DNA of 33,513 bases from Nemertoderma westbladi (GCA_032718475.1 JAUCBJ010005333.1:1-33513); one strand, 5' to 3'; positions 1 through 10,568 are shown, counted from the first letter of the stretch. A program made the numbers and translations. Notes: generated from the letters alone by a model not told the origin.

Positions 1-365
1 GAATATATTTTCGACTCGGTACATGTTTAATTTTTATGGTAGCTAGTGTTTTTAAAAATACCAACAAATTGTGTTATTATTATGAATATCCATAGTAAAG
101 CTGGCCTATCTTTATTAATTTATCAGTAAAAAGAGCCTAGTATTGAAGAAAATAAAATAACGTGATTTCTGCAACAATTAATTAAATAGATTATGAAAAA
201 AATATACAGTAGTTGCACAGATTCGGTCGTCGTTACCTTAGGTTAGAGGCAACGACTGATGTCCAGTATAGACCCCGCAGGCACTCCTTACAGGCAAAGA
301 GATAACTGGTAATCATTTAACGACCATTTAATTAACAAAGCAATATACAGTATGCGCCCTAAGTT
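1..365. other. AT-rich DNA, no gene seen
   Basis: I see no coding frame, RNA gene or clear repeat in this stretch. It is AT-rich intergenic-type sequence ending at the edge of a SINE fragment. Confidence 0.5.
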
Positions 366-451
366 TGGTTAGTCCCTTTAGCATTTGTGCTTAAACGAAA
401 ACTATAGTCGTGGGGTAGAACCCCACGACCTCTGGAGCGATATTAATTCAA
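366..451 (-). repeat. tRNA-derived SINE fragment, copy 1
   Basis: On the minus strand this shows a pol III box B-like block (GGGGTTCTACCCC) followed by a body segment with GTTTTCGTTT and AGCACAAATGCT. The same order of blocks occurs in the copies at 20583-20750 and 21498-21685. This copy lacks the box A half and the distal body, so it is a truncated relic. Family membership rests on the alignable body and head. Confidence 0.6.
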
Positions 452-582
452 GGAAATGTATTTAAATGCTACGCAAGGCTTGAAAAAAATTGAATATGCG
501 TGTTTGTATTAGAACATGATCCTTAAAAGTACAAAGTATGCTGTCATGTTGTTCGTTCAATATGCTCAAATTAACAATAAAC

Positions 583-817
583 ACAATATTGCAATGTTCT
601 AGAGTTAATATACGGAAATAAAAACCTTCAGCGAATAAAACTGTAATAATCACTTCTGCCTTATCCTTCAGCAAATTAACCTAATATAATAACCTCGGCC
701 TGCGGCCTCGGTAATTATACAGGTTAATTTGCTTCTGGAACGGCATCAGTGATTATTCAGTTTATTCGCTTCAGGTTATTATTTCCGTATATTAACTCTA
801 GAACATTGCAATATTGT
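583..817. mobile_element. Foldback element (MITE-like hairpin)
   Basis: Left arm 583-682 and right arm 721-817 are close reverse complements. The outer ends read ACAATATTGCAATGTTCTAG and its complement, and the inner ends are AATTAACCT and AGGTTAATT. The 38-nt centre contains a small GC-rich hairpin (GGCC-TGC-GGCC). The arms contain only a few mismatches and small indels. No convincing target duplication is visible, so the class is not assigned. Confidence 0.75.
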
Positions 818-1648
818 ATGTATATTATACAAGTCAGTTTACAGTGGTTCCTTTTAGTTATTGTATGCGTTGTTTACACGTGATTGAATAACTAATGATA
901 CAAAAAGGGTTATTCAGTATAAAAAATAGGTAAATTTGACAGATTAAAAATGGGTAAGTGTTTGAAAGGGAGATTAAAAATAGGTACTGTAAATGTTGGG
1001 ATCACTGCCGATTTACTAAATTTCAGTCTAGTACAGAGTGCAGATTTCTACAAGAGTTCCGACCATTCTTGACGCTGGGACTGGTCTTCTTCATCTTCAT
1101 CGTCCATACATTGGTGATAGGGAAGGCTATATTCGCGCTGGCGCGTTATCTTGGCTGGCGCTGGTATAACTGCTACATGTTGCCACATTATTAATTCTAG
1201 TCAGAGGATACAGCAACGTCACACTCAAACGGACACCTAGGTACCTGACGTACAATATACAGTACACTAAACTCTTGTCGATTTTGCTGTATATTGCATT
1301 GTGGATAATCGATAAATGCAACAAAAAACTTTGTTTAAATGCACAAAGACCCACACGGATCCAAAACATGACCATTACACTATGACGCAATGAGGCACCA
1401 ACCCAGTCCGACACAGTTAACACAGTTGCACACTGTAAAATTAATGCTATCAAAAATAATTCTGCGAAAAATTATGCAAATATAAGGAAAGCACTGAGCC
1501 ACAATGAGCCATAACCTCATTTTTTTTTATAAATTTGGATCATCTGATTGATTCTGACTAACTTTTCCATGGTGATTTCTTATTGGTTACTTTGTATACC
1601 ATCTACCCTATTCACCTACTAATGTTAATGACGGTAATACAAAGGTGC
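818..1648. other. Intergenic stretch, no gene seen
   Basis: Short frames here look like chance openings and match nothing I recognise. The right end grades into diverged copies of the 31-bp minisatellite. Confidence 0.5.
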
Positions 1649-2827
1649 CTAAGCATGTCAGATACTGTACGTTGAACACGAACCCAAAGGATGGTAGTTG
1701 CGTTGAGCACGGACCCAAAGGTTGACAAACATGTTGAAGGTTGAACACGGACCCAAATGAAAGTATATAGGTTAAAGCACGGAGCCAAAGGATGTCAGAT
1801 ACTTTGAACACGGACCCAAAGGATGCCAGATACTTTGCATGCGGACCCAAAGTATGTCAGATACTTTGAACACGGACCCAAATGTTGGCAGATACTTTGC
1901 ACATGGACCCAAAGGATGTTAGATACTTTGCACAAGGACCCAAAGGATGGCAGATACTTTGAACACGGACCCAAAGAGTCTCAGATACTTTTAACACGGA
2001 CCCAAAGGATGCAGATACTTTGCACACGGAACCAAAGGATGTCAGATACTTTGAACACGGACCCAAAGAGTCTCAGATACTTTGAACACGGATCCAAATG
2101 TTGGCAGATACTTTAAAGTTGAACACGGACCCAAATGTTGGCAGATACTTTGAAGTTGAACTTGAACACGGACCGAAATGTTGGCAGATACTGTGAACAC
2201 GGACCCAACTTTGCACATGGACCCAAAGGATGTCAGATACTTTGCACACGGTCCAAAAGGATGCCAGATACTGTGAACACGGACCCAAAGGATGTCAGAT
2301 ACTTTGAACACGGACCCAAAGGATGTCAGATAATTTGCACATTGACCCAAAGGATGTTAGATACTATGTACACAGACCCAAAGGATGTCAGATACTTTGA
2401 ACACGGACCCAAAGAGTCTCAGATACTTTGAACACGGACCCAAATGTTGGCAGATACTTTGAAGTTGAAGACGGACCCAAATGTTAGCAGATACTTTGAA
2501 CACGGACCCAAAGGATGTCAGATACTTTGAACACGGACCCAAAGGATGAAAGATACTTTGAACACGGACCCAAATGTTGGCAGATACTTTGAACACGGAC
2601 CCAAAGGATGTCAGATACTTTACACACGGACCCAAATGTTGGCAGATACTTTGAAGACGGACCCAAAGGATGTCAGATACTTTGAACACGGACCCAAATG
2701 TTGGCAGATACTTTGAACACGGACCCAAAGGATGTCAGATACTTTGCACACGGACCCCTAGGATGTCAGATACTTTGAACACGGATCCAAAGGATGTCAA
2801 ATACTTTGCACACGGACCCAAAGGATC
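1649..2827. repeat. 31-bp minisatellite array
   Basis: About 38 tandem copies of a 31-bp unit built around CAGATACTTTGAACACGG followed by ACCCAAA. Three main unit variants differ in the six bases before CAGATACT: GGATGT, TGTTGG and GAGTCT. Some units carry GCACAC in place of GAACAC, or small insertions such as GAAGTT. Because 31 is not a multiple of three and the unit lacks stops in several frames, long overlapping open frames appear on both strands. These are a by-product of the repeat, not genes. Confidence 0.95.
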
Positions 2828-2828
2828 T

Positions 2829-3424
2829 CGCCGAAACGCAACTTTTTGCCGAAACGCAACTTTTTTGACGAATCGCAACTTTTTTGCCGAAACGCAACTT
2901 TTTGCCGAAACGCAATTTTTTTGCCAGATCGCGACTGTTGCCGAAACGCGGCAGTTGCCGAAACGCGACGGTTGCCGAAACGCGATATAGCCCACTGGGT
3001 CGAATAGTCGCCGTTTTACACGGCCCAAGAGGTGGTCGGAAGAGTCGAATTGGTCGGCAGGGTCGGCTCCACCTATAGTCTACATATAAAGTTTTACGAC
3101 TTTTAGCGACCCTCCATATAGTCTATTGTAGGCCTATGATGATATATGTAAGACGACCAGCCGATCACTTGCGACTTACCCGCAGTTCGCACTATTGAAT
3201 AGTTAAAGATATATAGAGATAGACTGACTGGCATGTACAGAACATAATGGGGAATCTATTTTACCTCTGCTTCTGTTAATCTTAACCATTGGAAATAAAC
3301 ATATTTGTTCCTTCACTGTCTGTTCAGTTAATACACATGGGTACTGTATGCGTAGTACTGTATGGGTACTGTATAGGCCTATATTTATTGCCAAATATCT
3401 CTAAATAGTTCTTTACTTCATTTA
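2829..3424. repeat. Long inverted repeat arm A (left)
   Basis: This is the reverse complement of 13272-13921. The outer ~155 bp is a tandem array of 17-19-bp units (GCCGAAACGCAACTTTTT and variants such as GACGAATCGC). The inner part is unique, includes CACTGGGTCGAATAGTCGCC and several GTACTGTA words, and ends at TTACTTCATTTA. Beyond this point the left and right arms diverge because arm B on the left is separated from A. Confidence 0.9.
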
Positions 3425-3477
3425 AGTTTAATATGGCTTTAGTAGTAGGATCGGCATGCTGCATTGCAGCTGCATTT

Positions 3478-4467
3478 TTAAGAATGCTGTGCCGGCTTGT
3501 CAACAAAATTGCACCGCCACAACTCCCTATCACCCATGACATTTGCTAGATCATCCGCATCTTTAAGGCCAGTGTCCTTTAAGATGCGTCTCAAGAAAGT
3601 CATGGGCTGTCCACCATGCTTATTCACTCCATGAGGCTGCCAAAGTACAAGATTATGCACTGGCTGGTCCTCACGGCGAAAGCAATGTCCTGCAAAGCGG
3701 AGGCGATTTTGTTTTAGTGTCAAGCTTGGGGGAACCAATGAGACACCTCCAATGTTATATAGTGCCTGGTTGGAGATGTGTGCATTGTACTTGACACAAT
3801 GAACCCGGCGTAGCATTCTTGTGAATGTGCCATCCAGAGATTTGGTGTCCTCAGCAGTTAGAGCCCAGCATGGACTCCCGTAGAGGAGTACTGGAACTAC
3901 TGCTGCTCTAAATAATCGGACCTTAAGTTTCCGATTAATTCTCGGTGACTTCCAAATCCTGGAAAGCCTATTCAAGGCTGCCCATGCCTTTCCCTTACGT
4001 ATTCGAAGGTCCACACCTGACTTCCGGATCCATGATCCCAGGTAACAGAAGTCGTCCACATGCTCAAGCATACCATCCTTTGAGCTTATGCTCATCCGAT
4101 CAGAGACTTGCTGAGGACTTTCAAAGTTAACTGTCAGAATTTTGGTCTTTTTGGAGTTAATAAAAAGACCAACACTAGAAGCAGCATGTTCTAATGAGCT
4201 GAGGAGCCGTTGGGCTCCCTCTAATGATTCTGAGAGTACTCCTAAGTCATCAGCAAAGTCTAGATCAGTTAGGTACTTGGCAGGATTTCCTCGACTTCTG
4301 GAGCCAGTAGGTGGAGTTATCATCACCCCATCATCATTATAATGATCTAAGGACATGCGTAGAACATAGTCAACCACAATAATGAACAAGAATGGTGCAA
4401 GTGTGTCTCCTTGGAGGACGCCCCATAACACTTCAAATGGTTCTGTGTCACCATCAACAGTAGACAC
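3478..4467 (-). pseudogene. LINE copy 1 ORF, RT palm and C-terminal domain (part 3)
   Basis: This part carries the RT motif B region (LQGDTLAPFLF) and the motif C active site FADD, followed by the C-terminal region of RTE-like LINEs (YGSPCWAL, then RLRFAGHCFRRED). It ends 36 bp from the 3' end of the element. Its start is where the internal deletion joins, so the upstream 60-70 residues of the palm are absent. Compared with copy 3 it differs at only about seven sites over ~1 kb. It cannot make an active enzyme without motif A. Confidence 0.9.
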
Positions 4468-4470
4468 AAA

Positions 4471-4494
4471 TCCTTCTAAGTTATCCTTCTAAGT
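4471..4494. other. Deletion junction with duplicated filler
   Basis: At the point where LINE copy 1 lost its RT motif A segment, TCCTTCTAAGT is present twice (4471-4481 and 4484-4494), separated by TA. Copies 2 and 3 have TGTTGTCGAAC immediately after CACAAA at this point, so the duplicated filler is private to copy 1. It looks like an end-joining repair scar. Confidence 0.7.
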
Positions 4495-5789
4495 GCCAAA
4501 ATGGGCTCCATAGTCCCACGACCTTTACGGAACCCATTCTGATTTCCACGGAGCAGTCTCTCAATGGGATCCCTGATGCGATTTAATAGAATCCTATTGT
4601 ATAGCTTTGTAGCAATCGAGATCAATGAGATTCCCCGAAAAGAACCATAGAGTGTTAGGTTGCCCTTCTTGGGAACTGGCACCAACTTATTTGTTTTCAT
4701 TTCTTGTGGGACTCTTGTTGTTCGGTACATGTCTACTATGATGGGATAGATGAGCTTTAAACACTCAGGTATTTTAAAGACCTCAGGGGGAACACCATCT
4801 ACTCCACTGGCACGATTGGTCTTAATGCTCTTTGCAGCAGCCTTCACTTCTGCAAAGGAGATATCGCCAATGGGAATATCTGGGAGTACAGACTCAGACA
4901 CTTTTACTTCTATAAAGTTATCAGGCAATACCCTGTCATTATTGAGGAGCTTTTCAAAGTGGGCTTTCCAACCATTGAGGCGATCGGCTGGTGATTCAGC
5001 CTTAACCTTGGTGGTTGGTTGGCTTTTCCGCCCAGTAATCAGATTGATCGATTTCCATGCCTGGGATGATTGCCTGCTGTCGTCAGCATCATTGATGGCA
5101 TCAACCTGTTGGTTTATTAGCTCCTGTAGATTAGCAGAGTACTGCCTGTTCAGGGACCTAGATGCAGCCTTAACTGCATTCTTGGCCGCTGTAGTCTGTT
5201 TGAGTCGGGACTCTTTCTGCGCCTTATGAAGGTCATTTCGGCACTTCTGAATTTTGTTGTCAGTCCAGGGGGCCCTTTTCTTGTTTCGAGGGTATACAGG
5301 AACTGTTTCTGCAGCTGCTAACTTAACTGCTTCTGTAAAGGCAGTATAGCCCTCACAGTGATCTGCCGCCTCAGAGGCAAGAGCCTCATACCTGTTGCTC
5401 AGCTGTAGTGTGAAGCTGTTTCTCACACTTGGCTGTTGCAACAGAGAGGACCAGTCATGCCGCGGCAAGGCAGATTTCGTTGTTCTGCTAGCACGCAGAC
5501 TAAGTCTTACCTTGGCCACATTAAAGCGGTGATCACTGGAGAAGGGTCGAAGTGTAAATGCATTACAGTCTTGTATAGAGCTCCTGTATTTCCTACGAAA
5601 CAGAATATGGTCTATCTGGGACTTGTGACCACTGGGTCCACTATGAGTCCATAGCTTTCCAGTTCGCTTCTTGAACTGGGTTCCAGCCGAAAACAATCCA
5701 TTTCCAGAGATAAAATCCTGAAGATGGACAGCGGTTAACACTATTGCTATAGACCCAGGGCGATGTAGGTGATTGATGCAGACTTGCAT
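4476..5789 (-). pseudogene. LINE copy 1 ORF, endonuclease C-terminus and RT fingers (part 2)
   Basis: This frame continues the EEP nuclease with WTHSGPSGHKSQIDHIL and the SDHR motif, whose Asp and His are the usual catalytic end of the domain. A ~200-residue linker rich in Lys and Gln follows. The start of a reverse transcriptase then shows FRGISLIS and NQNGFRKGRGT, typical of the fingers region of RTE-like enzymes. The frame stops right after that motif. The RT segment that should hold the first catalytic aspartate (motif A) is missing, and the sequence jumps to the thumb-proximal part at 4467. The neighbouring frame overlap at 5641-5789 is the frameshift zone. Confidence 0.85.
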
Positions 5790-6630
5790 TAAAGTCTCCC
5801 AGGAATGTTAAGAATGCATGCTGATCCACTCCATCAGTAGCTGCTTGTAGATTGTGGTAGAAATTTTCCACCTCCTCTACAGGGGCAACACTAGTTGGAG
5901 AGTAGCACACAATCAGAACCACCTTAGGAAACTTCCTAGCCAGTCTTCCAGAACATGAGAAGTGGCAACGGATGATGCGGTTAGAGATTTGGTCTATTTT
6001 GTCCAAAGCTGCAAGTGCAGTTGGATTCATCAATAGACCAATTCCACCATTGCCACTATCATCTGCTGACGCGAGGGCGAGTTGCCAACCGCCCCCCATG
6101 TCCTTAATCAGAACCTCATCAGTCTGTCCAGTCTGCATTCGGTGCTCTTGAACACCCACTGCGCTAAGAGAAAGCTTATTTGCCAAGGCAGTCAGCTCAC
6201 CTTGTCGCATTGGGGACCAGAGTGTTAGGGTATTTACTGAGGCTAGTCTTGTGACTTGCCTCAGATTCACCAATGGCTTTGTTGGTCGGGGTGGAACATG
6301 AGAGTAGCCTCCAACTCCAGAATCCCTCTCCCCATCACAATCTGGCCTTCCTGGTGACCCAGGGTTTGGGCCAGAAAGGTCATCAGGAAAGGGACTCAAA
6401 TAATTGTTGGCTGCTCTCTCTCCAGTAGGGGGTGAGACAGGCAGCCGGTCAGGAGTTAACTGACGCCTGTGAGGCCGATTGTGTCCGGTAATTCCACTGG
6501 CCTCTAGTGGCTGGACCTCCGCATTGCTAATGTAATCCATAGTGGGGGTTGGGGGGTGCTTTTTTGCCGAGTCAGCTCTCGGGGCAAATACCACACCCTG
6601 GTTTGCCATTCCACAGGGTGGGTGTCGCAA
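5641..6630 (-). pseudogene. LINE copy 1 ORF, N-terminal extension and endonuclease (part 1)
   Basis: This 329-residue frame opens with a proline-rich, probably disordered region of about 130 residues, followed by the first part of an apurinic-type endonuclease/exonuclease/phosphatase (EEP) domain. Visible EEP landmarks are the VGVQEHR catalytic glutamate motif (near residue 160) and LGDFNAS (near residue 280). In LINEs this nuclease nicks target DNA to prime reverse transcription. After GDFNA the protein loses sense and ends, and the rest of the domain continues in another frame from about 5780. That indicates a frameshift. The chosen ATG is the first of the frame and lies about 400 bp inside the element. 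Confidence 0.85.
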
Positions 6631-7041
6631 TGGAGTCAGATATGAGGCCCATCACCCATATCTACTCTGGCGCACATACCCACCATTGGCTGTTGCAGCT
6701 CATCTGCTGGGTCATGCCCTGTACCCTTGCTGCCAGGTGCAGGTCGCGCAGTGAAGTGCTCTCAGCGTGGACATGAGAACACTCTACTCCTGACCAGCCA
6801 TTGGTAGATCACCATCTGCCTGGTCAGGCCATATACCCCTGCAGCCAAGTATATGGGTCCTTAATCCAGGACCAAGGGCGTCCTTATCCCAGAACGAAGG
6901 GGGTCCTAGTAAACAGGACCAGATTTGCCCTAGTAAGAGGGTCTATGCAGCTACAGGTGGCACCTCCTTTATGCTGCATGGAGGTGGCAAGTTTTCTTGA
7001 TCAATGACCTAGAATACCTGACCTGACCAGATATGGCTTTA

Positions 7042-7385
7042 TGGGATGTTCCAATGTCGTTGCCCCTTAATCGTCCTCCGTTTAGTTAACTTATTGCTGG
7101 AGGTTTGTAACTACTTAAAGGGGGTTGTAGTTTCTGTAATATTAAATGTTCCCTGTCGCCTGCTTTTGTATCTGGTTTGCTAATATATTTCAACCTATTC
7201 CAGAAAGGAAGTAATCATGTACACGCATTATTGTGAAACAATTTGGAAGAAGGGGGTTGGCGAATGTCTACCTGACACATGGGGGGGGTTCAACGCAATC
7301 GAAATTTATCCCTCTCCAGCCAGGGAAAAACGCATATAACAGTTGATTACTCTCAAAAATATAACTGTAACCTATTCTATTGGCT
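7042..7385. other. Sequence between LINE copy 1 and arm B
   Basis: No gene seen. It resumes the pre-insertion sequence after the LINE target duplication. It contains a G8 run at 7281-7288 and degenerate GTAACCT words related to the repeat module in arm B. This segment has no counterpart between arms A' and B' on the right side. Confidence 0.5.
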
Positions 7386-7966
7386 TCGTTTATTGGTTTG
7401 TTTAAAACTAACGTGCCCCTGTAACCTGCTCCTTTCCCTTAATTGAAAATTTAACATTGATACGAGATAATTATTAGCCGAGATGGTATGTTTCCAAGAT
7501 AATTTGGTAAGATACGTTTCAATCCCGCTTAACTTAAAGTTTATCCCAATAACAAAATTGTAACCTGTTCTAGACCTATTGTTTTTCGTTTATTGTTTTG
7601 GTTAGAATAACGTGCCACTGCTATCTGCTCCTTTCCCATAACTTGGTAAAACGTTTCAGTCTTTCATTTATTCGAAACATTTAATTTTAAGCTATTACAT
7701 TGAGTTTCATTTATTGTTTTGGTTAGAAAAACAAACCACTGTAACCTGCTCCTTTCCCTTAATTTGTTAAAACGTTTCAGTCTTTCATTAGTAACAAGTA
7801 ATTATGTTTAATGGTTAAAGAAAAACATTAGAAAAATATATTACACATAACCTATTTCAAATAACATCTAACTCCCACATGTCATTCAAGTCTATAAATA
7901 TTTATGACGAGTAAGGGTCTTTAGCCACGGCTAATATAAAATATGGTTAGTTTACCATATAACTAT
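7386..7966. repeat. Long inverted repeat arm B (left)
   Basis: This is the reverse complement of 12655-13271, best conserved over 7780-7966. It contains three copies of a ~60-bp module (7386-7446, 7586-7645, 7705-7765). The module reads CGTTTATTGTTTTGGTTAGA, then a short variable block, then CTGTAACCTGCTCCTTTCCC and TTAATT. The inner part holds AGCCACGGCTAATATAAAAT and TAGTTTACCATATA. With B' it brackets the Penelope-like element, so it may be that element's terminal repeat or an older element into which it inserted. Confidence 0.85.
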
Positions 7967-8361
7967 TTCACGCTTCCCGCGCGTCTTCAGTGGTATATTA
8001 TTTTAAACGCAATATTAATAAAATTTTATTAAAAAAACCAATTCAAAGCCTAAAAAGATATATACAAAACCCATACCGTTATGATACTGTACAGTAGTTA
8101 TGACTATTTTATATAATAAAGATATAAAGATATTAGCTGTGTAAAGTGACAGACCGGTAGAAGTTGAGCATGGTTAGAAATTATATCGGAAATTCATAAT
8201 GCACCAAAACTAACTCAAATCAAAATTTAAAATAAAAGTATTAAAATGTTAAAAACTTAAAAAAAAATTTAAAATAATAATAGTAAATAAAATTAAACCA
8301 ATGGTGTACCCTATCCTGTTATTAAGTAGAATAGCTATAAAAACTTATAAATAAAGGCTAA
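7967..8361. other. AT-rich stretch between arm B and foldback element
   Basis: No coding frame or RNA gene is seen. The stretch is very AT-rich. Its last three bases, TAA at 8359-8361, match the bases following the foldback element and are read as its target duplication. Confidence 0.5.
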
Positions 8362-8610
8362 TAGTGGGGTCGCTTAAGGCTAAAATATAGCAAAATCGTT
8401 AATTGCCGGACAAAAGCATGAAAATGTGACTATATATGTAAAAAAATGTGTAGATTAATCTGAGCCTGTGTACCAAGTGTACTTCCCTAGCAACAGGGTG
8501 ACTTTTTCATAGCAACCGGATACTTTTGGTCGTATCTGTTATTGAAACTCGCCATATAGAAAAATTACGTTTTATAACGTGGTTGGTTTAAAGATAGAAG
8601 TCGTGTACAC

Positions 8611-8624
8611 GTTTCCATAGCAAC
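8611..8624 (-). promoter_or_regulatory. RFX X-box-like match
   Basis: The minus strand reads GTTGCTATGGAAAC, which fits the X-box consensus RYYNYY-N(1-3)-RRNRAC bound by RFX factors. It sits inside a repeat of the foldback element, with further matches at 8743-8756, 9517-9530 and 9647-9660. Motif match only; no function is shown. Confidence 0.3.
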
Positions 8625-8742
8625 CAGTTGACCTTTCCCTAGCAACCACTGTATAATTAATGAAATCACGATTGAAACTTGGGATAATCAGCCTGTCTTT
8701 AGCAAGATAAGATGATTATTAGTGACATCGGCGCTGGTACAC

Positions 8743-8756
8743 GTTTCCTTAGCAAC
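8743..8756 (-). promoter_or_regulatory. RFX X-box-like match
   Basis: The minus strand reads GTTGCTAAGGAAAC. It lies 132 bp from the match at 8611, which is the period of the internal repeat. Confidence 0.3.
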
Positions 8757-9516
8757 AAGGTGACCTTTCCCTAGCAACTGCCTGCAATTCTGATTGAAAT
8801 GTGGGATAATCAACCGGAATAGCAATATAAGATTGTTAGTAGTTATATTAGAGCTGATACACGTTTAAATAAAAATATTTCACTTTAGGCTTATGGGGAT
8901 AATGTGTGTTTATAAAACTACAGTTGTAAAAGTATAAAAGTACAGTTAAAAATCCAAAAATGTAGCCACGGGCGGAACTGACCCCATAATAATAATATTA
9001 TAATAATACAATGTTGATATATTTCTCTAAAAAATCTGTAAGAAATACTTCCAACTTCAATAATTTATTCCAACTGCTTGTTAGACACACTGTATATCAA
9101 TCACATATGATTCGTAATTAAAAGAATTGGTATAATTATAATACTAAATAATTTTAATTTACAGTTTTCTGGCTGTGTATTTGATGTATAAACACATTAT
9201 CCTCATAAAGCCAAAAGTGCAATATTTTTTAAATATGGATATCACCTTTTGTTTCTATGGAAACGTGCGTCACAGCTCCAATATCACAACCTAACCATCT
9301 TATATTGCTATAAATGCTGTTTATCTCCAGTTTCAATCTTAATTACACTAAATTTCTGGCAGTTCCTAGGGAAAGGTCACCTTGTTGCTATGGACACGTG
9401 TATCAGCGCCAATGTTATTACTAACAATCTTCTATTGCTAGTCAGGTTGATTATCCCAAGTTTCAATCATAATTTCATTATTAAATATACAGCGGTTGCT
9501 AGGGAAAGGTCACCCT

Positions 9517-9530
9517 GTTGCTATGGAAAC
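9517..9530 (+). promoter_or_regulatory. RFX X-box-like match
   Basis: The plus strand reads GTTGCTATGGAAAC in the right arm of the foldback element. A diverged neighbour at 9384-9397 has GGACAC and no longer fits the consensus. Confidence 0.3.
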
Positions 9531-9646
9531 GTGCATCAGCGCCTATGTCATCACTAACAATCTTCTATTTCTAGTCAGGTTGATTATCCTAAGTTTCAAT
9601 CATAATTCCATTAATTATAGAGCGGTTGCTAGGTAAAGGTATCCTT

Positions 9647-9660
9647 GTTGCTATGGAAAC
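9647..9660 (+). promoter_or_regulatory. RFX X-box-like match
   Basis: The plus strand reads GTTGCTATGGAAAC, 130 bp after the previous match, with identical sequence. Confidence 0.3.
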
Positions 9661-9908
9661 GTGTACAGGCTTATATTATAAACTAACCCAGTTATATAAT
9701 CCTAATTTTTCTATATGGCGAGTTTCAATAACAGAAACGACAAATTTTACCTGGTTGCTATGAAAAAGTCACCCTGTTGCTAGGGAAGTAGTCAATTTTT
9801 TTGGTACACAGGCTCAGATTAATCTACGCATTTTTTTACATATATAGTGACATTTTCATGCTTTTGTCCGGTAATTAACGATTTTCACCTTAAGCGACCC
9901 CACTATAA

Positions 9909-10250
9909 TAAAATAATAAAACAACAGTGATATAGTGTAAACGAATGACATGTATATAAAAACATATAAAAAAAACATCAGAAATAAAAGCAGTAATAAA
10001 ATCTTTAAAATTAATGAAATAAAACTAACAGAATGATTGAGTAATACTAACTACGCACGCCATAGGGTAAATATCCAGAGGGGCCAGCTATGCAAAAAGC
10101 AAATAGCAGCTGTATGACTGGAGTTGAAATTATCATTAAGGCGGGCATGTGGGGCGAGCCACATAGTTAGCAAAACAATAAGCTATAAAATAAAACAAAC
10201 TAACTAATACAAAATCCTAAGTAGAATATACAAAACAAAGTTCACAAGTT
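9909..10250 (-). other. AT-rich 3' flank of the Penelope-like element
   Basis: No separate gene. This lies just downstream of the GIY-YIG frame and may include the 3' untranslated part of the Penelope-like element. I looked for a hammerhead ribozyme core, known from some Penelope-like elements, and found none. Confidence 0.4.
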
Positions 10251-10562
10251 TTAGTACAGTCCAATACGGGGAACTACAGTGTTAAGTGGGGGGCGATGAA
10301 AGTTAATTAAAACCGCTTCAGAATGAATCCTACGCTCGTGGTTCGTAAACCTTTTAGAACATATATTGAGCGCACCGATCCCACAAATAGCAAAGTGCTG
10401 CAGTAGCAAGACTTCAGGACTCGATAAATCGACTCCTAGTCCCTTGCCAGCTGCGTCAATTATGGCACTACGGTGACCTCGGAAGCGCTCATGTAAACGC
10501 TGTTCTGTCTGGCCGAGATACCACAAGTGTGGATGCAGTTTACATTTGATAAAATAAATCAC
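10251..10562 (-). pseudogene. Penelope-like GIY-YIG endonuclease domain
   Basis: VIYFIKC and LWYLGQT form the GIY-YIG core strands, followed by LHERFRGHRSAI, where the Arg and His are the usual catalytic-site residues of Penelope nucleases. The frame is in register with the upstream RT frame but separated from it by one stop codon. The first residue is GTG-encoded, so this is not an independent gene start. Confidence 0.85.
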
Positions 10563-10568
10563 ATTAAA

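Larger units (their letters stand above)
3442..7030 (-). mobile_element. RTE-like non-LTR retrotransposon, copy 1
   Basis: A 3589-bp LINE read on the minus strand. The 11-bp target duplication ATATGGCTTTA flanks it at 3431-3441 and 7031-7041. It has a ~400-bp 5' leader (7030-6631), an endonuclease-reverse transcriptase coding region (6630-3478) and a short 3' end, GCAATGCAGCATGCCGATCC, followed by CTACTAC. The same 3' end (GCATGCCGAT) is found in copies 2 and 3. The presence of a leader suggests near full length at the 5' end. The coding region is broken by a frameshift and an internal deletion, so the copy is dead. RTE clade placement is by overall protein appearance and is not certain. Confidence 0.9.
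8362..9905. mobile_element. 1.54-kb foldback / MITE-like element with repeated arms
   Basis: Left arm 8362-8916 and right arm 9183-9905 are extended reverse complements starting TAGTGGGGTCGCTTAAGG, with a ~265-bp unpaired centre. A TAA duplication at 8359-8361 and 9906-9908 would fit PIF/Harbinger-type 3-bp duplications. Three bases is weak evidence, so the class is tentative. The arms hold ~130-bp subrepeats: two and a part in the left arm, about three in the right. Each subrepeat carries paired blocks like CCTAGCAAC and CCATAGCAAC with GGTGACCTTT between them. No transposase gene is present, so it would be non-autonomous. Confidence 0.85.

Noticed and set aside
1823-2728. Overlapping open frames on both strands with repeated DPKDVRYFEHG-like or GPCSKYL-like peptides
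   Set aside because: They follow the 31-bp minisatellite exactly, and every frame shows the same cyclic pattern. No start context or domain supports a gene.
1649-2827. CRISPR-like array
   Set aside because: The units are directly tandem with no unique spacers, and the sequence is eukaryotic.
3945-5654. Plus-strand frames across the LINE
   Set aside because: Antisense shadows of the endonuclease-RT frame. The same shadows recur opposite copies 2 and 3.
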